Positions 51,500 through 59,835 of a DNA stretch of 64,000 bases are shown piece after piece. A program made the translations under genes and the position numbers. The DNA is from Acetobacteraceae bacterium (GTDB lineage Bacteria > Pseudomonadota > Alphaproteobacteria > Acetobacterales > Acetobacteraceae), in the NCBI GenBank assembly GCA_025354865.1, contig JANXMB010000048.1, positions 1 to 64,000 of the forward strand, given 5' to 3'. Below the pieces are notes generated by a model. That model had not been told where the DNA came from. It saw nothing but the letters and a program-made list of their open reading frames with translations, and made no database searches. The stretch's first letter is position 1, and each line of letters starts with the position of its first letter.

Positions 51500-52396
51500 C
51501 TACGCCCCCGCAGCCGAGGGGGCCGCGCCGCGTCGTTCGGCGACCTGCTGCTTCATCGCTTTCTGCAACCGATCGAAGGCCCGAACCTCGATCTGGCGAA
51601 CCCGCTCACGGGAGATGTTGTATTCCCGGGACAGGTCTTCCAGCGTCGTGGGATTATCCTTCAACCGCCGCTCGACCAGGATATGGCGCTCGCGATCATT
51701 CAATGTTTTCAGTGCATTGGACAGCAAAGCCGAGCGGCCGGTGCGCTCTTCCCGCTCGGCCAGGACGGTTTCCTGGCTATCGGCGTCGTCCACCAGCCAA
51801 TCCTGCCACTCGCCTTCGCCTTCCTGGCGCAGCGGGGCATTCAGGCTGTTGTCCGGCGCGGCGAGGCGACGGTTCATGCTGACCACCTCCTGTTCCTGCA
51901 CATCCAACAACCGAGCGATTTTGGTCACATGCTCGGGTTTCAGATCGCCATCTTCGAGGGCCTGCATCTGCCCTTTCAAACGACGCAGATTGAAGAACAG
52001 CTTTTTCTGGGCTGCGGTCGTGCCCATTTTCACCAGCGACCAGGAGTGCAAAATATACTCCTGAATGGCGGCCCTGATCCACCACATGGCATAGGTCGCC
52101 AAACGGAAGCCGCGATCCGGATCGAAGCGCTTGACCGCCTGCATCATGCCGACATTGCCCTCCCCGATCAGTTCGCCGATCGGCAGACCGTAGCCGCGAT
52201 AGCCCATCGCGATCTTGGCAACCAACCGAAGATGGGATGTGACCAGCTTGTGCGCGGCGTCGGTATCTTCGACATCGCGCCAGCGCAACGCGAGCCTCAG
52301 TTCCTCCTCGGGTGTGAGCATGGGGAACTTGCGAATATCTTGCAGGTACCGCGACAGGTTACCGTCGGGTCCGATGTTCATGACAGCAGCAGCCAT
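51500..52396 (-). CDS. rpoH: Heat-shock RNA polymerase sigma factor RpoH (sigma-32)
   Basis: This 298-residue sigma-32 directs RNA polymerase to heat-shock promoters. Region 2 has GNVGMMQAVKRFDPDRGFRL and TYAMWWIRAAIQEYIL; the RpoH box QKKLFFNLRRLKGQM follows; region 4 ends with TLEDLSREYNISRERVRQIEVRAF. These are exactly the sigma-32 signatures. AGGAG six bases before the ATG at 52396 fixes the start; a longer frame to 52561 is untranslated leader. A near-consensus promoter lies 216 bases upstream and has a palindromic spacer, so the leader is long and could hold a thermometer structure. Alphaproteobacteria often have two rpoH genes. Confidence 0.97.
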   Translation of the reverse strand: MAAAVMNIGPDGNLSRYLQDIRKFPMLTPEEELRLALRWRDVEDTDAAHKLVTSHLRLVAKIAMGYRGYGLPIGELIGEGNVGMMQAVKRFDPDRGFRLATYAMWWIRAAIQEYILHSWSLVKMGTTAAQKKLFFNLRRLKGQMQALEDGDLKPEHVTKIARLLDVQEQEVVSMNRRLAAPDNSLNAPLRQEGEGEWQDWLVDDADSQETVLAEREERTGRSALLSNALKTLNDRERHILVERRLKDNPTTLEDLSREYNISRERVRQIEVRAFDRLQKAMKQQVAERRGAAPSAAGA

Positions 52397-52612
52397 CTGA
52401 CACTCCTTACCTCTGCCGTTCCGTCCTGCCCTTGGGCGTGATTGCCCGTTGTGGCGCAAGGAGCGAATTGGCTTGTGACGTTCGCCAGCCAGTGCTGACC
52501 AGTCCGGATGAGGGAGGGGAAACACGGTCCCGGAAACCCACCCCAGATTTGGCAGCGGCACTTCCGGACTTCCCCATCGCCAGGGTTCATCCGACCCTCA
52601 GCGATGAGCCTG

Positions 52613-52641
52613 GGTATACAGGACCGATTTGGTCCTGTCAA
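52613..52641 (-). promoter_or_regulatory. rpoH promoter with palindromic spacer
   Basis: On the reverse strand TTGACA (52641-52636) and TATACC (52618-52613) are 17 bases apart, an almost perfect vegetative promoter. The spacer itself is the perfect inverted repeat CAGGACC-AAATC-GGTCCTG (52637-52619), an operator-like site in the middle of the promoter. A repressor bound here would block RNA polymerase. Confidence 0.7.
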
Positions 52642-52717
52642 GATTACTAACTGGTTAACTCGCCGTCATGTATATTATAAGTTGTTCAATTGCGTCAATA
52701 TACTGTTTTAAGTTGTA

Positions 52718-53551
52718 TTATTCTGTCCGCATCATCCCACGGTGGCTGTCGGCATCGATGAATGCTAGCACCTCGGCCACCAAAGGGTCGGTGCCGAACC
52801 GTTCCCGCGCTTCGGCCAAACGGTCGGCAAAAACCCCACCCTGCCGATACAAAACCCGGAAGGCAATATACAGCCGTTGAATTTGCGCCTTATCGAAGCC
52901 CCGCCGCTTCAGGCCGACAACGTTCAGCCCGGCCAAATGTGCGCGATTGCCGATCACGCTGCCGAAGGGGATGACATCGCCTTCAACACCGGAGACCCCG
53001 CCGATCATGGCTGCCCGCCCGATCCGCACGAACTGGTGGATCGCTGCGGCGCCGCCGATTACGGCAAAATCGCCGATGCTGACATGACCGCCCATCACGG
53101 CGTTGTTCGCCACGATGACATTGTTCCCAAGCGCGCAGTCGTGCGCGACATGGGCGACGGCCATGATCAGGCAATCCGAACCGATCGCGGTAATCCCCCG
53201 CCCGGTGACGGTGCCCCGATGGATGGTACAATGCTCCCGGATATGGGTGCGGTCGCCGATAACGCAGCGAGTCGGCTCACCTTTGTATTTGAAATCCTGC
53301 GGTTGCAGGCCGACGGTGCAAAATGGGAACAGGGTTACTCCCGCCCCGATGACGGTGTGACCATCGACCACCACATGCGACACCAGTGTGGTGCCATCGC
53401 CGATGGCAACGTTGGCGCCCACAGTACAAAACGGTCCGATCGTGACCCCCGCACCGATTTGCGCGCGATGGTCTACGAAGGAGGTCGGGTGGATCGTGCC
53501 CATCGTGGCATCGGTCGGCAGGGTGAGCATCGCGTCCATTGTATCGAGCAT
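52718..53551 (-). CDS. lpxA: Acyl-[ACP]-UDP-N-acetylglucosamine O-acyltransferase LpxA
   Basis: This 277-residue left-handed beta-helix acyltransferase starts lipid A synthesis. The hexapeptide repeats (IGPFCTVGANVAIGDGTTL and so on) make the helix, MAVAHVAHDCALGNN carries the catalytic His, and the C-terminal helices end IDADSHRGMMRTE. An in-frame ATG at 53503 (MGTIHPTS) gives 261 residues, the usual LpxA length, and may be the real start. It is the last gene of the envelope operon, and lpxI/lpxB do not follow; the next gene is rpoH with its own promoter. The gap to fabZ (147 bases) has a 9-base inverted repeat CCTAAAGCG/CGCTTTAGG. Confidence 0.95.
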   Translation of the reverse strand: MLDTMDAMLTLPTDATMGTIHPTSFVDHRAQIGAGVTIGPFCTVGANVAIGDGTTLVSHVVVDGHTVIGAGVTLFPFCTVGLQPQDFKYKGEPTRCVIGDRTHIREHCTIHRGTVTGRGITAIGSDCLIMAVAHVAHDCALGNNVIVANNAVMGGHVSIGDFAVIGGAAAIHQFVRIGRAAMIGGVSGVEGDVIPFGSVIGNRAHLAGLNVVGLKRRGFDKAQIQRLYIAFRVLYRQGGVFADRLAEARERFGTDPLVAEVLAFIDADSHRGMMRTE

Positions 53552-53698
53552 TCCATATCGGGGCCGTGTTCGGCAGGGCGCAACCTAAAGCGCGCAGGTC
53601 GCCTACGAAACACAACCATTATTGCCGGATATTTCGTAACACCCAGCAAGCCTTTGTTTCGCATGGGAATTTGGCCGCTTTAGGGCAGCCGACCCGGT

Positions 53699-54181
53699 TC
53701 AGGCGCGATTTTGGATCATTGCGGTAAAGGTCGCCTCGGCCACCGTCGCATCGCCCACTTTCGCCGTTCCGCGAAACCGCCACACCGTCCCGCGCATGCG
53801 TTCTTTCACCACATGCAGCCGCAGTTGATCGCCCGGCCCGACCGGCCGGCGGAACTTCGCGCCCTCGATGGACATGAAATACACGATCTTCTCGGTCGAT
53901 TCGCTGCCCAGGGTCAGCACCACCAGGGCGCCAGCGGTCTGTGCCATCGCTTCCACGATCAGCACGCCGGGCATCACCGGCATCTTGGGGAAATGGCCGG
54001 CGAAAAAAGCCTCCCCGATGGTGACGTTTTTAATGCCGATGGCGGATTCGCCCAGAACGACATCGACCATCCTATCGACCAGCAGGAACGGGTATCGATG
54101 CGGGATGCATTCCATGATCCGCATGACATCGACCGTTTCGATCGTCCGAACGGCCGGGGTTTCCTGAGTGCTCTCGTTCAT
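53699..54181 (-). CDS. fabZ: 3-hydroxyacyl-[acyl-carrier-protein] dehydratase FabZ
   Basis: This 160-residue hot-dog dehydratase of fatty-acid and lipid A synthesis has ECIPHRYPFLLVDRMVDV, FFAGHFPKMPVMPGVLIVEAMAQ with the catalytic His and Glu, and the late KVGDATVAEATFTAMI. The ATG at 54181 gives the common MNESTQE start, and the frame upstream to 54229 runs into lpxD. Its place between lpxD and lpxA is the classic order, supplying beta-hydroxyacyl chains to both acyltransferases. Confidence 0.96.
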   Translation of the reverse strand: MNESTQETPAVRTIETVDVMRIMECIPHRYPFLLVDRMVDVVLGESAIGIKNVTIGEAFFAGHFPKMPVMPGVLIVEAMAQTAGALVVLTLGSESTEKIVYFMSIEGAKFRRPVGPGDQLRLHVVKERMRGTVWRFRGTAKVGDATVAEATFTAMIQNRA

Positions 54182-54225
54182 AGCGTTCGATCCGTGCCCA
54201 ATCGTGAGTGGTCCAGGTCTCGATA

Positions 54226-55263
54226 TCACGTTTTTCGTGTGTCGCGCCGAACCAAACGCCGCAACGTCGCCACGCCGCGCAAGAAAGCGCGGATGGGTTC
54301 GGCCGGCGAGCCCAGATACTCCGCCCCCGCAGGAACGTCGCCTATAACGCCCGACTGCGCGCCGATCCGAGCACCCTTGCCGACGGTCAGGTGCCCCGCC
54401 AACCCAACCTGCCCGCCGAGCATGGCAAAATCCTCGATAACAGTCGAACCGGACACGCCAACCTGTGCAACCAGCACGCAGCAGCGGCCGATGCGCACAT
54501 TGTGCCCAACCTGGACCAAATTATCGAGGCGGGAGCCCGCACCGACCACCGTATCGCGCAACGAACCGCGATCCACCGTCGAGTTCGCCCCGACCTCCAC
54601 ATCGTCTTCCAATATCGCGCGACCGATCTGCGGAACGGAGAGGAACCCCTCCGAGGTGACCGCAAAACCGAAACCGTCCTGGCCGATGCGCGCGCCGGGA
54701 TACAACACAACGCGATCGCCGAGCAGCGCGTGGGATACGCTGACATGGGCGCCGATGCGGCAATCGCGGCCCATCTGCACGCCGTCGCCGATAACGGCCA
54801 AAGGGGCGATCCGGCACCGCGGCCCGATTCGTACCCCGGCCCCGATGACCGCGAGCGGCCCGATCTCGGCCGTCGGGTCGATTTCGGCATCCGGCGCAAC
54901 CACGGCCGAGGGATGAATGCCCGGCTTTGCCGGTGGTTGCGGAAAGAACAGCGCCGCGACCCTGGCCCATGCGGCATACGGTTCGGTGGTGACGATCACG
55001 ATAGAAGTGGACGGGACACGGTGGACGAAATCGGGATGCACGATCACCGCGCCGGCCTGCGTCGCATCCAACGCCGAAAGGTATTTGCGGTTATCGAGGA
55101 AGCTGACACGATCCGCGTCCGCCGTTTGCAGCGGGGCGATGCCAGCCAGCATGATGCGGCGGGGCGGTGCCTCCGCCTGCGCTGCATCCACGACCGCCGC
55201 CAGCGGCAGCGGCCCGGACCATTGAAAGAAGCGCGGATCGCCCTCGATTTCCGTCCGCTCCAT
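54226..55263 (-). CDS. lpxD: UDP-3-O-acylglucosamine N-acyltransferase LpxD
   Basis: This protein of about 345 residues adds the N-linked 3-hydroxyacyl chain to the lipid A precursor. An N-terminal uridine-binding domain (LDNRKYLSALDATQAGAVIV) is followed by a hexapeptide beta-helix (IGPLAVIGAGVRIGPRCRIA). The catalytic His lies in the LDNLVQVGHNVRIG segment. The start at 55263 is chosen because the frame beyond it has no conserved residues. It lies 44 bases before fabZ and 19 after the OmpH stop. Confidence 0.94.
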   Translation of the reverse strand: MERTEIEGDPRFFQWSGPLPLAAVVDAAQAEAPPRRIMLAGIAPLQTADADRVSFLDNRKYLSALDATQAGAVIVHPDFVHRVPSTSIVIVTTEPYAAWARVAALFFPQPPAKPGIHPSAVVAPDAEIDPTAEIGPLAVIGAGVRIGPRCRIAPLAVIGDGVQMGRDCRIGAHVSVSHALLGDRVVLYPGARIGQDGFGFAVTSEGFLSVPQIGRAILEDDVEVGANSTVDRGSLRDTVVGAGSRLDNLVQVGHNVRIGRCCVLVAQVGVSGSTVIEDFAMLGGQVGLAGHLTVGKGARIGAQSGVIGDVPAGAEYLGSPAEPIRAFLRGVATLRRLVRRDTRKT

Positions 55264-55282
55264 CGCCGTTACCGCGCCTGGG

Positions 55283-56164
55283 TTACTTCTTCGCTGGCGC
55301 CGGCGGAGCGGCCGGCACGACCAGCGGAACCTGCTCGGCTGGCGCCAGCGGGGCGATGATACTGCCAGGCGCCGCAGCACCGCTTTGCACCATCGACATC
55401 GGCGAAACCCCATCGGGCGGCACCACCACGGTCGGCTGCACCTTATTCAGAATCTCGGCGACCTGCGGGGAAAGGTCGTATTCGATCGTCGTGCCCAAAA
55501 GCTGCGCGCGATTCAGCACCAAGGTGACGCCACGCGAGACCGCGACTTTTTGGGTCACCGCTTCGAGCGTCCGATCGATCTGCGCCAGGACATACTGATG
55601 GGCTTCCTGGATAATACGCTTACGCTCCCCGAACTTGCGGCGAGATTCATTGATGCGTTCTTCGTATTCGCGCTCTTTGGCGCGGATTTCCTCGGGCTTC
55701 ATCTTCGCCCGATCGCGCACCAAGGCCTGACCGAGTTCGCGCAGAGCAACCTGTTCCTTCTGCGCGTCCTCGTTCAATTTTTGGTCGCGCGCGCCCAGTT
55801 CCCGATAGGCCGCCTGATAAGCCACCGACAACCGCATGATGTCCGGCACCGACAGAATACCGATGACCGGCGGCGGCGGCGGGGCGGTTTTCGCGACGTC
55901 GGGAATTTCCGGCATCGGCGGCAGCGGAAGCTGTATCTGCCGGGGCGGGCCCTGCTGATCGTCGGTCGGCACGATCCCGTCGTTCGCGAAGGCCGGCGCG
56001 GCCGGCGGGGGGGCTGCGCGGTTGGGTTGCGGGGCCGGGCTGTTCGCGGGCCGTTGTTGCCCGGGGACGAACCACCCGGGACCTTGCTGTTGCGCCATCG
56101 CCGACAGCGGGAACAATACCGTCGCCGAAATCGCACAGATACGGCTGAGTTTGGAGTGGATCAC
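55283..56164 (-). CDS. ompH: Skp/OmpH-family periplasmic chaperone, extended form
   Basis: This 293-residue periplasmic protein is much longer than Skp (about 160). A signal peptide (ISATVLFPLSAMAQ) is followed by a Pro-rich segment (AAPPPAAPAF), then the coiled-coil Skp core (AKMKPEEIRAKEREYEERINESRRKF and VLAQIDRTLEAVTQKVAVSRGVTLV). The C-terminal 50 residues are Ala/Pro-rich. It holds unfolded outer-membrane proteins for BamA. The GTG at 56164 overlaps the bamA stop by one base (TAGTG). The Pro/Ala tails are unusual and might extend its reach in the periplasm. Confidence 0.85.
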   Translation of the reverse strand: MIHSKLSRICAISATVLFPLSAMAQQQGPGWFVPGQQRPANSPAPQPNRAAPPPAAPAFANDGIVPTDDQQGPPRQIQLPLPPMPEIPDVAKTAPPPPPVIGILSVPDIMRLSVAYQAAYRELGARDQKLNEDAQKEQVALRELGQALVRDRAKMKPEEIRAKEREYEERINESRRKFGERKRIIQEAHQYVLAQIDRTLEAVTQKVAVSRGVTLVLNRAQLLGTTIEYDLSPQVAEILNKVQPTVVVPPDGVSPMSMVQSGAAAPGSIIAPLAPAEQVPLVVPAAPPAPAKK

Positions 56165-58557
56165 TAGTACCTCGTCCCGAAGCCAAAGCGGAAGATCTGG
56201 GTCTGATCGCCCGGCTGGCGCACCACGAAGGGCGCCAGATCGATGTTGATCAACCCGAACTGGGTTTTCCAGGATATGCCGACACCGGCACCGATGCGGG
56301 GCGCGCCGGACTGGCTGATCCGGCAGGCAGACCCATCGGCTTCGATACAATTGCCGATGTTGCGGAAGTTGGCGTTTGTCAGTGCGCCGATATCGACGAA
56401 GGCGCGCCCGCTCAAGCCCAGGTCGGCGGAGACCGGCAACGGAAATTTGAGTTCGGTGGTTTGCGTCCAGATAAAGCGACCGCCCAAGGGGTCACCGGAT
56501 ACCGCATCGTGCGGGCCGGCACCGCCGGTCTGGAAGCCGCGCAGATTGTCGCCGCCCAGGAAGAACCGATCAATGATCAGATCCTTACCGCCGATCGAAT
56601 TCAAATAACCGGCCGAACCGGCGATCTTGATGCTCCAATCCGCATTCCCGGTCAAACTGTCGAGCGGCACGTAATACGCCCCGCTCACGTTGGTCCGCAA
56701 GAATTTCGCATCGCCCCCGAGTCCGGCAAAGTCCACGCCGGTTTCGACAACGAAGCCGCGATGCGGATACAGGCGGCTATCGCGATAATCCAGGGTCAGC
56801 ACCTGCCCGACCTGCGAGAGCGTGGTTTGCCCCAACTCGTTGGCAATGAACGGGCTGGCCGTGCTCAGTGCATTGAACACCGTGCGGCTGACCAGCGAGT
56901 AGCTCCAGACCTGGCGCAGATGTTCGGTGAACTCGTAACCGGCCCGCAGCGCGAAGCCGACCCGGCGTTCGTCGTAAACCTGGGTGCCCAGGTAGTTGGT
57001 CTGGATCAGAAACACGTCGGCCCCGACGACCAGATTGCGATCCAGGAAGTACGGATCGGTCACCGACAAGGTCACCGAGCTACGCTTCTGCGCCAGAACC
57101 CCGTTCACGCTGGCATTGATGCCGGTGCCGACCAGATTCCGCTCGGCCAGACCTATATCTACCAGTGCGCCGGCATCGGTCGAATAACCGCCACCAAAGC
57201 TCAGTTCGCCGGTCGCCTTTTCGGAGATTTTGATGGTCAGGTCCGCTTTATCGGGGGCCGAACCCGGCGCGTTGACGATGTCGACGCCGTTGAAATAGCC
57301 AAGATCGGTCAACCGCGTGCGGGACCGTCGGATCGCCTCGGCGTTGAACGCATCGCCTTCCGCGACACGCAGTTCCCGACGGATCACCTTATCCATGGTG
57401 CGCTGGTTGCCGGTGATATCGATGCGCTCGATATAAACCCGCGGCCCCTCGCCGATTTCGAAGGCGAGATCGACCGTATGGGTTTTGGCATTGCGCGCGA
57501 CTCGCGGTTTCACTTCGACGAAAGCATACCCGCGCGTGCGGATCGCTTCTTCCAACGCGTCGGCCGTCTTGCCCACCGCGTCGCCGTCGTACCAGTCGCC
57601 CTCGGTGATCGGCACCACCTCGCGCAATTGATCGCCGGTCAAGTTACGCAGTTGAGAGTTCACCGCGACTTTGCCGATCTTATAACGCTCCCCTTCGGAC
57701 AGCGTGTAGGTCACGAAGAACGAGCTACGATCCGGCGAAAGTTCCGCGCGTGCATCGCGCACCTCGAAATCGGCATACCCATTCTTCAGATAGAAGCGGC
57801 GCAGCAGTTCCTTATCGTAATTCAACCGCTCGGGGTCGTACTGGTCGGAGCTGGACAGAAACCGCCACCAGCGTTGCTCCCGGCTGTCGATCGCATCGGT
57901 CAGGCGGCTTTGGGAGAAATTCTTGTTGCCGACGATTGCGATCCGGCTGACCAAAGTCACCTGTCCGTCGTCGATCTGGAACACCACATCGACCCGGTTT
58001 TGATCGAGCCGGATGATCCGCGGTTCGACCGAGGCATTGAAATACCCGCGACGGGCATAGAGGTCGAGGATATGGCGACGATCCGCATCGGCCATCGCCG
58101 GCGAAAACACGGCCCGCGCACGCAGTTGGGTTTCGGTCTTCAACTGGTCGTCGTTGAGCTTGTGATTGCCCTCGAACGCGACGCGGTTGACGATCGGGTT
58201 TTCGACCACATTCACGGTCAGCACATCGCCATCGCGGCTCAGGCGCACATCCTGGAACAACCCGGTTGCGAACAGGACCTTCAAGCTCCGATCCACCCGG
58301 TCCTGGTCGAACGCATCGCCTGCGCGGACCAGCATATAGGACCGGATCGTGCCCTCTTCGATGCGCTGATTGCCGACCACTTTAATGGCTTGGATCGCGC
58401 CCCCGACGGGTGCGGCCCGAGCAATTGGGGGCCGAGCAATCGGGGGCCGGGCGACCGCAGGCCGGGGCGCGGGGGTCTGCTGCGCACCGGCGGTGCCGGC
58501 AACGAGCAGAGACAACAGAAAAGCGGCGAGGAACCGCGCGGCGCGAGTCGGTATCAA
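56164..58557 (-). CDS. bamA: Outer-membrane protein assembly factor BamA
   Basis: This protein of about 797 residues inserts beta-barrel proteins into the outer membrane. A signal peptide (RFLAAFLLSLLVAGTAGA) is followed by a linker with the repeated PPIAR motif, then five POTRA domains (IKVVGNQRIEEGTIRSYMLV marks the first) and a 16-stranded barrel ending IFRFGFGTRY, with the aromatic terminal residue needed for insertion. The best start is a TTG at 58557 with GGGGAG nine bases upstream; a longer frame to a TTG at 58662 would add 35 residues before the signal peptide. It is in the standard rseP-bamA-ompH-lpxD order. Confidence 0.95.
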   Translation of the reverse strand: MIPTRAARFLAAFLLSLLVAGTAGAQQTPAPRPAVARPPIARPPIARAAPVGGAIQAIKVVGNQRIEEGTIRSYMLVRAGDAFDQDRVDRSLKVLFATGLFQDVRLSRDGDVLTVNVVENPIVNRVAFEGNHKLNDDQLKTETQLRARAVFSPAMADADRRHILDLYARRGYFNASVEPRIIRLDQNRVDVVFQIDDGQVTLVSRIAIVGNKNFSQSRLTDAIDSREQRWWRFLSSSDQYDPERLNYDKELLRRFYLKNGYADFEVRDARAELSPDRSSFFVTYTLSEGERYKIGKVAVNSQLRNLTGDQLREVVPITEGDWYDGDAVGKTADALEEAIRTRGYAFVEVKPRVARNAKTHTVDLAFEIGEGPRVYIERIDITGNQRTMDKVIRRELRVAEGDAFNAEAIRRSRTRLTDLGYFNGVDIVNAPGSAPDKADLTIKISEKATGELSFGGGYSTDAGALVDIGLAERNLVGTGINASVNGVLAQKRSSVTLSVTDPYFLDRNLVVGADVFLIQTNYLGTQVYDERRVGFALRAGYEFTEHLRQVWSYSLVSRTVFNALSTASPFIANELGQTTLSQVGQVLTLDYRDSRLYPHRGFVVETGVDFAGLGGDAKFLRTNVSGAYYVPLDSLTGNADWSIKIAGSAGYLNSIGGKDLIIDRFFLGGDNLRGFQTGGAGPHDAVSGDPLGGRFIWTQTTELKFPLPVSADLGLSGRAFVDIGALTNANFRNIGNCIEADGSACRISQSGAPRIGAGVGISWKTQFGLINIDLAPFVVRQPGDQTQIFRFGFGTRY

Positions 58558-58696
58558 AAGGCTGGTCTCCCCAAACGCGCGATCGAAGGATCGCGCCGCG
58601 GCAGGCCCGTAAGAGCAATACGCGGCGGACCATAGCCTCCACCGATGCAGTACGCCAGCCAACGCATGCGTGCGACCGGACGAATTGCCGTCCGGA

Positions 58697-59809
58697 TCAG
58701 CCGATCAGGCTGGCGACCCACCGGAAAAGGCCGATATTTGTCAGATCGTTCCAGGTCGCGAAAATAAATAGGCTCGCCAGCACGGCGATCCCGGCACGCA
58801 GACCGTATTCCTGCGCCTTCGGCGGCAGCGGTCGGCCGCGAATCGCCTCCAGTAAGTAAAACAGCAAATGCCCGCCATCGAGGACCGGGATCGGGAACAG
58901 GTTGATCAGGCCCAGATTGACCGACAGCACCGCGATGAACGAAATCAGGCTGGCGACGCCGAGTTTGGCCACCTGACCGGACATCTGGGCGATCCGCAGC
59001 GGGCCGCCGAGTTCTTCCGTGCCGCGCGCACCGCTGATCATTTGGGCGATCCCGGCGAACGTGTCGGCGGTCACCTTCCAGGTCTGCACGAAGCCGCCTG
59101 TCAGCGACTCGACCGGCCCGACCGGCACATAGCCGACCTTGCTGCCGCTGATGCCCAGCAAGCCGACCGCACGGCCAGCGACCTCCCGCGAGCCGGTGAC
59201 GACCGGCAGTTCCACCTGCTTGCGGTCGCGCAGGACCGTCAGAACCAGACGCTGCCCAGGCCGCTCGACGACGATGCGTTGAATATCCTCGAATGTCGCG
59301 ATGGCATGTCCGTCGATTGCTTCGATCCGATCCTCGGCCATCAGACCGGCTTTCGCCGCCGCGCCATCGGGCAGGACTTTGCCCACGACGGGTTCGGTCA
59401 TCGGCTTGCCGAACGCCAGGAACAGGCCTGCGAACAGCAGGGAGGCCAGCAGGAAATTGGCGATCGGTCCTGCCGCCACGACCAAAGCGCGCGGCAGCAC
59501 ATGCTTGTCGTGGAAGGTTTTGCCCGCCATCCAGGATGCCCGCACTTCGTCCGATACGTCGTGCGGCTGTTCCTGACCGTGCAATTTCACGTAGCCGCCC
59601 AGCGGCAGCCAAGACAATTTCCACACTGTCCCGACGCTGTCGGTCCATTCCGTTATGGTTTTGCCGAAGCCGATCGAAAACACCTCGACATGCACCCCGC
59701 ACCAGCGGGCGACGATGTAGTGACCGAACTCATGCACGAACACCAGGACGCCGAGCACGACCACGAATGCCGCGCCGGATCGGAGAAGGTCGGGTAAGGC
59801 GTGGATCAA
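58697..59809 (-). CDS. rseP: Site-2 intramembrane protease RseP
   Basis: This 370-residue zinc metalloprotease cuts anti-sigma factors inside the membrane. The active-site HEFGH is in the first helix (VLVFVHEFGHYIVARWCGVHVE), a PDZ domain lies in the middle (VLPDGAAAKAGLMAEDRIEAIDG), and the second metal motif is NLFPIPVLDGGHLLFYL. The start is a TTG at 59809, with no nearby ATG before the first helix. It lies 26 bases after dxr and 139 before the bamA start, and fits the bacterial dxr-rseP-bamA order. Confidence 0.94.
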   Translation of the reverse strand: MIHALPDLLRSGAAFVVVLGVLVFVHEFGHYIVARWCGVHVEVFSIGFGKTITEWTDSVGTVWKLSWLPLGGYVKLHGQEQPHDVSDEVRASWMAGKTFHDKHVLPRALVVAAGPIANFLLASLLFAGLFLAFGKPMTEPVVGKVLPDGAAAKAGLMAEDRIEAIDGHAIATFEDIQRIVVERPGQRLVLTVLRDRKQVELPVVTGSREVAGRAVGLLGISGSKVGYVPVGPVESLTGGFVQTWKVTADTFAGIAQMISGARGTEELGGPLRIAQMSGQVAKLGVASLISFIAVLSVNLGLINLFPIPVLDGGHLLFYLLEAIRGRPLPPKAQEYGLRAGIAVLASLFIFATWNDLTNIGLFRWVASLIG

Positions 59810-59835
59810 GGGTGCGGTCTTTCTCGGGAGAAGGT

